This document shows, piece by piece, positions 7,319 to 14,010 of a stretch of DNA of 14,144 nucleotides. Under the pieces are notes generated by a model. That model worked only from the letters and a program-made list of their open reading frames with translations. It did not search any database and was not told the origin of the DNA. The position numbers were made by a program, and so were the translations under genes. This DNA is from an uncultured Pseudomonadota bacterium (GTDB lineage: Bacteria > Bdellovibrionota_B > Oligoflexia > Oligoflexales > CAILAO01): assembly GCA_903832105.1 (NCBI GenBank), contig CAILAO010000848.1, positions 1 to 14,144 on the forward strand, read 5' to 3'. The number at the start of each line of letters is the position of its first letter. Position 1 is the first letter of the stretch.

Positions 7319-9388
7319 ATGAAAGCAAGAAAAATTGTTCTGCTTTATGCTTTATCGATGCCGTTTTTTGTAAGCAGCCTTTTTGCCGATGAAGGCATGT
7401 GGCTTCTCAATGATTTTCCTGCTAAAAAAGTCAAAGAAAAGTACGGCTTTTCTGTCACAAAAGAGTGGCTTGATCATGCCAAGCTTTCGTCTATAAGACT
7501 CGCCAATGGTTGTTCGGGAAGCTTCGTTTCTAAGGAAGGATTGATTCTGACCAATCACCATTGTGTAGATTCATGCATCGAACAGCTTTCGACTTCAGAG
7601 AAGGACTTCATTGCAAGTGGCTTTTACGCAAAGTCTTTGCCCGACGAAGTGAAGTGTCCAGAGATCGAAGTGAACCAGTTAATTGACATCACGGATGTAA
7701 CATCCCTCATTAACAAAGCAACAAAGGGTTTGGAAGCACAAAAGTTTAACGAAGTTCAAAAAGCAGAGATGTCTCGCATCGAAAATGAATGCAGCGGCAA
7801 AAAAGAAGACATTCGATGTGACGTTGTCACACTGTACTTCGGTGGAAAATATCACTTATATAAATACCAGCGTTATCAAGATGTTCGCCTCGTGTTCGCA
7901 CCTGAAATTGCCATTGCAAATTTTGGCGGTGACCCAGACAACTTCATGTTCCCGAGGTATGATCTGGATATGGCTCTTCTTCGCGCTTATGACAAAGACG
8001 CTCCGCTAAAAACTGGTCAGTTTTTCAAGTGGTCTTCATCCGGGGCTGTTCCAGGAGAGTTGACTTTTGTTTCAGGCCACCCTGGGCGTTCAGAACGCCT
8101 TTTAACCATTCCAGAACTGGAATTTCAGCGTGACGTTTATCTTCCTTATCGGATCTTTTATTTATCTGAATTTCGCGGTCTTATTACGGAATTTCAGACG
8201 CGCGGAGCAGAACAGAAAAGGTTCTCAATGGCCACGCTACTTGAAATTGAGAATTCTCTCAAGGCATTCAAGGGCAGACTTGAAGCCCTTCAGGACAAAA
8301 CTTTTTTTACGGAAAAAGTGGCGGACGAAAACCTCCTACGCCGCAAGATTAATTCAAATCCTGTGTTAAAAAGACAGTACGGAAATGCTTGGGCTGAAAT
8401 AGCTAAAGCAGAGGCTTCTTACAAAGACATTTTAAAAGACTATCAGTTTATCGAGCGGGATCGCGGTTTTTCGTCAACGTTATATAGTCATGCGAAGACG
8501 TTAGTGCGCGCGGTCACCGAACTGACCAAACCAAACGATAAGAGATTTCGTGAATACATCGATGCCAACATGCCTGTGGTTAAGCAGGAACTTTTTAGTA
8601 CGGCACCGATATATGACGAGTTCGAAGAACTGACGCTGACCTTCTCCTTGACTAAGCTCCGCGAGGCGTTGGGGGTTGATAGCCCGTTTATCAAAAAACT
8701 CTTTGGGTCAAAAGCTCCCGAAGAAATCGCCAAGGCTCTCATTCAAGGAACGAAACTTAAAGACGTCAAGTTTCGCGAAGCTTTATTTGCCGGTGGTCCT
8801 GAGGCCCTTCAAAAGTCAGATGATCCTATGCTTCAATTTGCACGCGAGGTAGACGTCACGGCACGTGAAATCCGAAGGACGTATGAAGACACCATCGAGG
8901 CCTCTTTGAAAAAGAATGGCGAACTTGTTGCTAAAGCCTTTTTTGCGATCAATGGTACCGACACATATCCTGATGCTACCTCTACGCTTAGACTTACCTA
9001 TGGTAAGGTCGTGGGCTATGTAGAAAAGGGAGATGTCGTCAAACCTATAACGGTTTTTAGAGGTATGTTTGATCGGCATACTGGAAGAGATCCATTCGCT
9101 TTGCCAGAATCTTGGCTTAAGGCAAAATCGACGCTCGACTTAAATACTCCGATGAATTTCTGCACGACAAATGACATCATTGGTGGAAATTCTGGTTCAC
9201 CTGTTTTCGATAAAAACGCGGAAATTATTGGATTGATTTTTGATGGAAATATTCAATCGTTGGGTGGTGACTATGGGTTTGATGAATCCGTCAACCGTGC
9301 CGTTGCGGTGCACAGCGCAGCCATTTTGACGGGTTTAAAGAAGATTTATAACGCTGAACGGATCGTCACTGAACTCATGCAAAAATAG
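7319..9388 (+). CDS. Peptidase S46 (DPP7/DPP11-type dipeptidyl-peptidase), DPP7-like specificity
   Basis: A secreted serine exopeptidase that removes dipeptides from the N-terminus of oligopeptides, expected in the periplasm or at the surface. A signal peptide (MKAR, hydrophobic core, SLFA) should be cleaved after Ala23, giving the family's mature start DEGMW. The chymotrypsin-like triad is visible: His in TNHHC (residues 80/81), Asp217 in the block after FGGDPDNFMFPR, and Ser625 in GGNSGSPVFD. The residue 18 positions after the serine is Gly643 (FDGN). In known S46 enzymes this site is Gly in DPP7 (hydrophobic P1) and Arg in DPP11 (acidic P1), so DPP7-like preference is predicted. Length (689) is typical. 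AAGGAG precedes the ATG. It lies 18 bases after the DUF4340 gene, probably in the same operon, an unusual partner for a Gld-like exporter. Confidence 0.93.
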   Translation: MKARKIVLLYALSMPFFVSSLFADEGMWLLNDFPAKKVKEKYGFSVTKEWLDHAKLSSIRLANGCSGSFVSKEGLILTNHHCVDSCIEQLSTSEKDFIASGFYAKSLPDEVKCPEIEVNQLIDITDVTSLINKATKGLEAQKFNEVQKAEMSRIENECSGKKEDIRCDVVTLYFGGKYHLYKYQRYQDVRLVFAPEIAIANFGGDPDNFMFPRYDLDMALLRAYDKDAPLKTGQFFKWSSSGAVPGELTFVSGHPGRSERLLTIPELEFQRDVYLPYRIFYLSEFRGLITEFQTRGAEQKRFSMATLLEIENSLKAFKGRLEALQDKTFFTEKVADENLLRRKINSNPVLKRQYGNAWAEIAKAEASYKDILKDYQFIERDRGFSSTLYSHAKTLVRAVTELTKPNDKRFREYIDANMPVVKQELFSTAPIYDEFEELTLTFSLTKLREALGVDSPFIKKLFGSKAPEEIAKALIQGTKLKDVKFREALFAGGPEALQKSDDPMLQFAREVDVTAREIRRTYEDTIEASLKKNGELVAKAFFAINGTDTYPDATSTLRLTYGKVVGYVEKGDVVKPITVFRGMFDRHTGRDPFALPESWLKAKSTLDLNTPMNFCTTNDIIGGNSGSPVFDKNAEIIGLIFDGNIQSLGGDYGFDESVNRAVAVHSAAILTGLKKIYNAERIVTELMQK

Positions 9389-9402
9389 ATCTCAAAGGGA
9401 AA

Positions 9403-10782
9403 TTACCAATTTTCCATCGATCCGCGCCAGGTACCATTCACGAAGTAGTAGAAATCGCCATCTCTCGATTCGAAATTACCAACGAAGATGGCATCTCCAT
9501 TTTCAGCCTGATTCGTGTAGGCATCTAGTTCGTTTATATCCGTAACCGAAGCCGGCAGTCTGGCGCTAGACTTTAAATTCAAATTCCCTGCCGTCAACCA
9601 AAGAGAAACAGATTCCTCGACAGAATCCTTCTTTAAGTACGCCACAAAGGCGTTATATGCAGCAACATATCGATCGATATGATTACCAGTCACCACAAGG
9701 TGCCAACGATTCGCGCTTGATTCTCGGAGGCTTCCTGCATTATATCCAGCGGCAACCTTTGGTGGGTCTAGCGCGGGACCTTTTTGAGAGGATTGTCCAG
9801 CGATTGGTTCAAATCTGTTTCTCTCAATCTGGTCAGGCGCTGCGACGTAGCGTGACGCCAGTTCGATGCTCAGATCAGGATCACTAATCATGGCTTCTTT
9901 GCACTCTTCACTGGAACCAAATGCACGTCCTATTTTTTGTAAAATACTATTTCCGGTCGAACCTGTGACCTGCATGACCCCTGCGCTAAGATTGTCACTA
10001 CTCCCCTGAAGGTTACGACATCCAGATTCCGTGATGGCTGTCGCATAAAGTTGTGCGACTTTAATCTGCTGATCATCAGCCCATCTTGAAAAACTCTCAC
10101 CGAACTGCTCCAGGCAGGGAGCAACCAAGGAGGTGCTTCCCATGGGTCGTTCGCCGCCATCGACTTCGATATAACCACCATTTATGCGCCAAGAAATGCC
10201 ATCAAAGATATTGTGCAAATCAGCGTCAGGCTCGATTTCGACAAGATTAAGCGAGCCCGTCCCGCTCGGGTTAGTCGACACATCTTCACCACCAAAACCA
10301 ACCGCTTTGCCAGATTCGGTCACAGATAAGTTCAGTTTCATCCGAACGGCGGATTTTCCTTTAACATCATCTTTACGAAGTATGCGATCACTTTGTTGGC
10401 TGGATTCATTCGAATAAAATGCCAAGCTCAGTTCCAAAGGGCTCGCGGAGGCATCCTTTAACTCGCCGACAGAAAGGATGACTTCATAGTCACAGCCTTG
10501 AAAAATCTTTTGCGAGAGAGATGTTTCCGTCCAACGTCCCACATTGTCAATATTCTTAAAACTATTACATCCTTCAGGTATCGCGCGGATCGTGAGATGG
10601 AAGCCGGTCAGTCTTTCGACAGGGCCGGCCTTGATTTTTGTTTTATCGGGTAAATTGAGTGCGATTGCGCTAATGGTTGAATCTTGCGATTGCCTTCGGA
10701 TATCTGTTGAGGTCGGTCTACATGAGAGAGAAGTAAGACCAAACGCTAACAACGTTGTGAATTTTAATGTGCGTTGCCACAT
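9403..10782 (-). CDS. Lipoprotein with SLT-type lytic transglycosylase-like domain
   Basis: Predicted envelope lipoprotein of 459 residues: basic start, hydrophobic segment and the lipid-accepting Cys21 in LTSLSC. Residues 22-220 show no domain I recognise. Residues 235-380 carry the soluble-lytic-transglycosylase pattern: ITESG with the likely catalytic Glu252, SAGVMQV (266-272, the GLMQ motif), then AAGYNAG (344-350) and HIDRYVAAYNAF (368-379). Such enzymes cleave the glycan strands of peptidoglycan with 1,6-anhydro formation. The last 80 residues are again unassigned, ending in Gly/Tyr/Trp-rich repeats (FVGNFESRDGDFYYFVNGTW). Spacing between motifs is longer than in classical Slt, so activity is not certain. 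AGAGGA lies about 9 bases before ATG 10782. It is convergent with the S46 gene, only 14 bases apart, with no terminator between them. Confidence 0.78.
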   Translation of the reverse strand: MWQRTLKFTTLLAFGLTSLSCRPTSTDIRRQSQDSTISAIALNLPDKTKIKAGPVERLTGFHLTIRAIPEGCNSFKNIDNVGRWTETSLSQKIFQGCDYEVILSVGELKDASASPLELSLAFYSNESSQQSDRILRKDDVKGKSAVRMKLNLSVTESGKAVGFGGEDVSTNPSGTGSLNLVEIEPDADLHNIFDGISWRINGGYIEVDGGERPMGSTSLVAPCLEQFGESFSRWADDQQIKVAQLYATAITESGCRNLQGSSDNLSAGVMQVTGSTGNSILQKIGRAFGSSEECKEAMISDPDLSIELASRYVAAPDQIERNRFEPIAGQSSQKGPALDPPKVAAGYNAGSLRESSANRWHLVVTGNHIDRYVAAYNAFVAYLKKDSVEESVSLWLTAGNLNLKSSARLPASVTDINELDAYTNQAENGDAIFVGNFESRDGDFYYFVNGTWRGSMENW

Positions 10783-10990
10783 GCGAACTGATTCCTCTGG
10801 TGAAAGATTACCGAGACACCTCCCTTAAGTAAAGGTAGTAACATTACAAAATGCAAGTTTTATTCCACGACAGGTGTTTCTATAACGTAATGATTGCAGG
10901 GTGTTGCGCACCTGTTTCGGCGCGATAATTGTTTAAGGATTCAATAATGTATGGACCCAAGACAGATGGGGGCAGTCATATCAGTAACAA
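10783..10990. other. Upstream region of the lipoprotein gene, no further gene seen
   Basis: First part of a 674-base gap without an intact gene. It must hold the promoter of the minus-strand lipoprotein gene, but I find no convincing -35/-10 pair; a TTGCAT on the minus strand is the best -35 and has only a weak -10. A small imperfect hairpin (CAGG ... CCTG, about 10896-10913) is present. No ORF with coding character was found here. Confidence 0.4.
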
Positions 10991-11021
10991 TTGTAAACCA
11001 CCAAAAACGTTAGGTTTACAA
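10991..11021. repeat. Perfect 9-bp inverted repeat (hairpin)
   Basis: TTGTAAACC (10991-10999) is repeated inverted as GGTTTACAA (11013-11021) around a 13-base spacer. There is no T-run after it on either strand, so it does not look like a standard terminator. It could be an operator, a transcript-end structure or the end of a decayed mobile element. Confidence 0.6.
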
Positions 11022-11027
11022 ATGACC

Positions 11028-11060
11028 CCGCCAAAACGAACCGTTTAGACCTATTGGCGG
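11028..11060. repeat. 7-bp inverted repeat with GC-rich arms
   Basis: CCGCCAA (11028-11034) pairs with TTGGCGG (11054-11060) around a 19-base spacer, beginning 7 bases after the previous hairpin. On the plus strand a short TTTTA follows 8 bases later, too weak and too distant for a confident terminator. The two hairpins in tandem sit at the left border of the IS-like remnant that follows. Confidence 0.45.
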
Positions 11061-11091
11061 AGTTGGGTTTTATCAGAAGCATCTGTTTTCT

Positions 11092-11313
11092 CAGTCAACT
11101 CACGCAAAGCTCATAGTCGTAGAAGCAAAGTTGGCGAGTGGCACGTCAGTTGCAGAATAGGTTTCATTAAGGTGATCGTACAAAAAACGCAATAGGCGTT
11201 TGTTTTTTGGGGATCTATTAATCGTAGACATCGACTTCTGCTTACTCTTGAGGCATAAACGTGATCTTTTCTCTGAAACCTTAGCTTTTTCGCCGAGATC
11301 TTCAACTAGCTAA
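11092..11313 (+). pseudogene. Degenerate IS66-type OrfA (TnpA, helix-turn-helix) remnant
   Basis: One plus-strand frame reads AKLIVVEAKLASGTSVAE and then a stop. This matches the helix-turn-helix region of IS66-type OrfA proteins, where a stretch like IV.EAL.PGASVAEVA is followed by a LxFKWRRL block. After two in-frame stops the same frame gives YKKRNRRLF, which can be aligned with the (I/F)KWRRLF part, then runs to a stop at 11311-11313. No start codon, no intact second or third IS66 gene and no terminal repeats are seen. It is a decayed fragment. The IS66 assignment rests on one short motif and could instead be another HTH transposase accessory protein. Confidence 0.5.
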
Positions 11314-11327
11314 CGGCAAAGCCAGTT

Positions 11328-11430
11328 GGCCAAGGCAAAGTATTCCGAAAGAGATCATGATTAGGCTACAAGATGACGACGAAGACCAAGTCTAAACGTT
11401 AGAAGGGTTTTAAGCCAATTGAGTACACGC
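11328..11430 (+). pseudogene. Coding tail 'B', homologue of tail A, with two internal stops
   Basis: This aligns without gaps to 438-540 and reads in the matching frame as GKVFRKRS, a stop, then YK..TKTKSKR, a second stop and KGFKPIEYT. Conserved residues are KVFRKRS, YK, KTK, FKP and YT, with many synonymous third-base differences from tail A. The two stops and loss of the terminal stop mark it as dead. Similarity ends at 11430, only 26 bases before the start codon of the peptide-binding lipoprotein, and its frame continues in phase into that gene. The decay product therefore makes up the immediate 5' region of the lipoprotein gene and may have replaced part of its native leader. Confidence 0.6.
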
Positions 11431-11456
11431 AGCAGCAAAAAAAGAGAACCAATGCC

Positions 11457-13277
11457 ATGAAATATGCGGCTATTTACGCTTACTTTTTCCTGTTAACAGC
11501 GATCCCTTTCTCGCTATCTTGTATGAGACAATCGTCTGAAAGCACTTCAAGTGACAAGCAGGCCACGCAAAAGGCAGAGCAGTTGAAAATTCTGAAATAC
11601 TATCGAACATCGACCCTTAAATCGCTCGACCCAATGAAACAGTTCGACTCTGCGTCATCTGATATTATAAAAAACGTTTATGATACTCTCCTTCAATACC
11701 ACTATCTTGCACGGCCTTATGAACTGGTTCCAGGGCTTTTAGCCAAAATGCCAGAAAAAGGAGCCGACGGGCTAACCTATACGTTAACGCTTCGGGAAGG
11801 CGTAAAGTTCATCGATGATGAATGTTTTTCCGGTGGCAAAGGCCGCGAAGTGAAGGCGGATGACGTTATATACTCCATCAAGCGATTTTCAGACTCTAAT
11901 GTTAATGTTTTGAGTTATACCTTGATCAAGGGTTTTGTTGAAGGATTGGACGAATTTCGAGACGCGACAAAGGAACTCGGCAAAAAAACTGATTATTCGA
12001 AACTTGATATCGCAGGCGTTAAAAAAATTGGCTCTCATCAATTATCAATCAAGTTTACCAGCGGTAACCCTCTAGCTTTTTATCCTCTTGCCTTTTCAGG
12101 ACTGTCAATCGTTCCCAAAGAGGCTGTTGACTACTATGGAGATGCTTTCGAGCAACACCCCGTCGGGACCGGACCATTTTTTGTGAAAGAATATTCAAGA
12201 CGCGGCACCCTCATTCTCGCGAAAAATCCAAATTACTTCGAGGGCTATCCAGATACTGAGATCATAAACAGTCAGTCAAAAGAGGGCGTCACAGATGCCA
12301 AAAAAAAGCTCCCTTTAATCGACGAGGTTCATCTACCTCTGATCGAAGAAAGGCAGCCTGCAATGTTAAAGTTTCTTCTGGGAGAACTTGATTGGGTCAC
12401 TATGAATCCTGATGATTTCCCAAAACTAGCTTATCGTGACCAAGATGGCAGCTTTCATCTAAAGCCAGAATATGCGGCGAAATATGAAATGTATGCCGAG
12501 CCCGCGCTCTCTACGACATACATTTCTTTCAACATGAACGATCCTCTGCTCGGAAAAAACAGGGCTCTTCGTCAAGCTATCGGTTACGCCATGAATGTGC
12601 AAAAATGGATTAACTTACTAAGAAACGGTCGTGGTACTCCGCTCAAAACAATCGTTCCGCACTCTATCGCCGGTAGTGAACATTATTTTACTTTTGAATA
12701 TTATACCCAAAACGTAGAGGTGGCAAAAAGGAAACTTTCTGAGGCCGGATTTCCTGATGGAAAGGGACTTCCCGAACTAACGATGGACCTAAGATCAACG
12801 GATGAAGTCGCCCGTCGAGACTTTGAATTTATGCGAAACGAACTAACCGCGGTCGGTATCAGAATTAAAGGAAACTTCCAAACATTCTCAAATTTCCTCA
12901 AACGAGTTGACGCGGGGAACTACCAAATTGCTGAAGCTGGCTGGATTGCTGATTATCCAGATGCGGAAAACTTCTATCAACTTCTCTATTGCCCAAACAA
13001 AGTCCCAGGACCAAACCATGGATCTTACTGTAATCCCGAATACGACAAACTCTACGAATCGGCAAAATTTATGACGAACGGTCCTGCCAGATTCGAAATC
13101 TTTAAAAAGATGTCTGAAATAGTCAGAGAAGACGCTCCCGTCATTATTCGCTACAGCCATTTGTCATTCGGGCTTTACAATAGGCGTCTTAGCAACATGA
13201 AGCGCAACATGATGATCAATGCTCCATTCAAGTATCTCAGCATTGAGAACGATTTGGCAAAGGTGGCACACAAGTGA
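11457..13277 (+). CDS. ABC transporter substrate-binding lipoprotein, family 5 (peptide/oligopeptide)
   Basis: A periplasmic binding protein of the SBP_bac_5 (OppA/DppA) class that captures peptides or related solutes for an inner-membrane ABC importer. The signal sequence ends in FSLSC with lipid-accepting Cys22, followed by a Ser/Thr/Gln-rich linker (23-45). Family landmarks are the early LKSLDPMKQFDSAS strand, YELVPGLLAKMP, YTLTLREGVKF, the conserved VKADDVIYSIKRF, the HPVGTGPFFVKEY block with LILAKNPNYF, and late DYPDAENFYQLLYCP. Length is 606 residues, somewhat long through inserts. ATG 11457 is the only sensible start; the Shine-Dalgarno is weak (AGAGAA). Its stop overlaps the GTG of a permease gene (GTGA), the classical importer operon order, but that permease is truncated, so this copy has lost its local membrane partner. 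Confidence 0.92.
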   Translation: MKYAAIYAYFFLLTAIPFSLSCMRQSSESTSSDKQATQKAEQLKILKYYRTSTLKSLDPMKQFDSASSDIIKNVYDTLLQYHYLARPYELVPGLLAKMPEKGADGLTYTLTLREGVKFIDDECFSGGKGREVKADDVIYSIKRFSDSNVNVLSYTLIKGFVEGLDEFRDATKELGKKTDYSKLDIAGVKKIGSHQLSIKFTSGNPLAFYPLAFSGLSIVPKEAVDYYGDAFEQHPVGTGPFFVKEYSRRGTLILAKNPNYFEGYPDTEIINSQSKEGVTDAKKKLPLIDEVHLPLIEERQPAMLKFLLGELDWVTMNPDDFPKLAYRDQDGSFHLKPEYAAKYEMYAEPALSTTYISFNMNDPLLGKNRALRQAIGYAMNVQKWINLLRNGRGTPLKTIVPHSIAGSEHYFTFEYYTQNVEVAKRKLSEAGFPDGKGLPELTMDLRSTDEVARRDFEFMRNELTAVGIRIKGNFQTFSNFLKRVDAGNYQIAEAGWIADYPDAENFYQLLYCPNKVPGPNHGSYCNPEYDKLYESAKFMTNGPARFEIFKKMSEIVREDAPVIIRYSHLSFGLYNRRLSNMKRNMMINAPFKYLSIENDLAKVAHK

Positions 13278-13369
13278 TCGCATACGTGATAGGGCGCATC
13301 CTACACATGATCCCCATTATCCTTGGGGGCGCTCTCCTGGTCTTTATACTCTTTCACTTCGTCCGGTAA
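13274..13369 (+). pseudogene. 5' fragment of an oligopeptide/dipeptide permease gene (DppB/OppB-like)
   Basis: A GTG overlapping the TGA of the binding-protein gene opens 31 codons, beginning MIAYVIGRILHM and continuing through a hydrophobic helix to LFHFVR before TAA at 13367-13369. This is the standard beginning of DppB/OppB permeases: a short cytoplasmic start, a first membrane helix with a G/L-rich core, then normally (H/R)LVPGDP. Here the frame stops right where PGDP should appear. A complete protein would be around 310-340 residues, so about 90% is missing. The downstream bases belong to the oppositely oriented GGDEF gene, so the break is a rearrangement junction near 13360-13367 rather than a point mutation. 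Confidence 0.82.
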
Positions 13370-14010
13370 TGGAGGCATCTCGATAATGTGATCAAGGGCG
13401 ATGGGCTGCTCAAGGATCATACTGCTGACTTTGTTACGTCCGTTTTCTTTACTTCTATAAAGCATATAATCTGCGGCCTTGATCAAGTCTTCAGCTTTTC
13501 CTTTAAAAATAGGAGCTGCCCAGGCAACTCCGAAACTTCCCGTAATTTTAATAGAGATTGAGTCTCGCGTGAACGTCGTTTGGGCGATAAGTGTTCTCAA
13601 TTTTTCTGCTTTTTCGGAAATGCCATCAAGAAAAGGAGCATGACCGAAGATGATAAATTCGTCGCCTCCGTAACGGGCTCCTAAATCTTCTGGTCCAATA
13701 ATTCCCGAGCTGTGAATGAGTTTGCCAACTTCGCTGATGACATAACTACCCATGAGGTGGTTTACAGTGTCGTTGACGTTTTTAAAGTGATCCAGATCGA
13801 TCATGATCACGGCTAGTTGGGAACGGTGCAAAGTGTTTGCAGGATCCTCTGGTTTTTCATCACGTTTTTCCCAGGCTTCGAGAAATTTTTGGTTAAAGCA
13901 TCGCATATTGGCAAGTCCGGTTAGCTCGTCAGTCATGCTGAGAATTTTCAAGCGATGGTTTGCGCTTCTAAGTTCATCGGTAATTCTCTTGAGACGAAGT
14001 ACGGCACGGG
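13301..14010 (-). pseudogene. GGDEF (diguanylate cyclase) gene, truncated at both ends
   Basis: Encodes a GGDEF domain, which makes cyclic di-GMP from two GTP. A coiled-coil signalling helix (VLRLKRITDELRSANHRL) leads into the usual SMTDELTGLANMR start; metal-binding MIDLDHFK is present, and the active-site RYGGDEF is intact (complement of 13655-13669). The inhibitory I-site position reads GPED rather than RxxD, so product feedback is probably absent. The familiar NDxxGHxxGD segment is NDTVNHLMGS. There is no ATG start: an internal TTG at 13951 is the first possible start, but homology extends upstream to about 14010, where intron-like sequence interrupts it. The last 20 or so residues, with the stop at 13301-13303, come from antisense permease sequence, so the true C-terminus is lost. 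Any N-terminal sensor domain lies beyond the interruption. Confidence 0.8.

Noticed and set aside
10991..11060. CRISPR or tandem repeat array
   Set aside because: The two inverted repeats differ in sequence and are not regularly repeated; no direct repeat/spacer pattern exists anywhere in the window.
11111..11305. Minus-strand 64-codon frame in the intergenic gap
   Set aside because: No motif or ribosome binding site; the opposite strand carries the better supported transposase-like remnant.
13301..13951. GGDEF gene as a normal complete CDS starting at TTG 13951
   Set aside because: The conserved coiled coil continues upstream of that TTG, no ribosome binding site is seen, and the C-terminal residues are antisense permease sequence, so a truncated gene is the better description.
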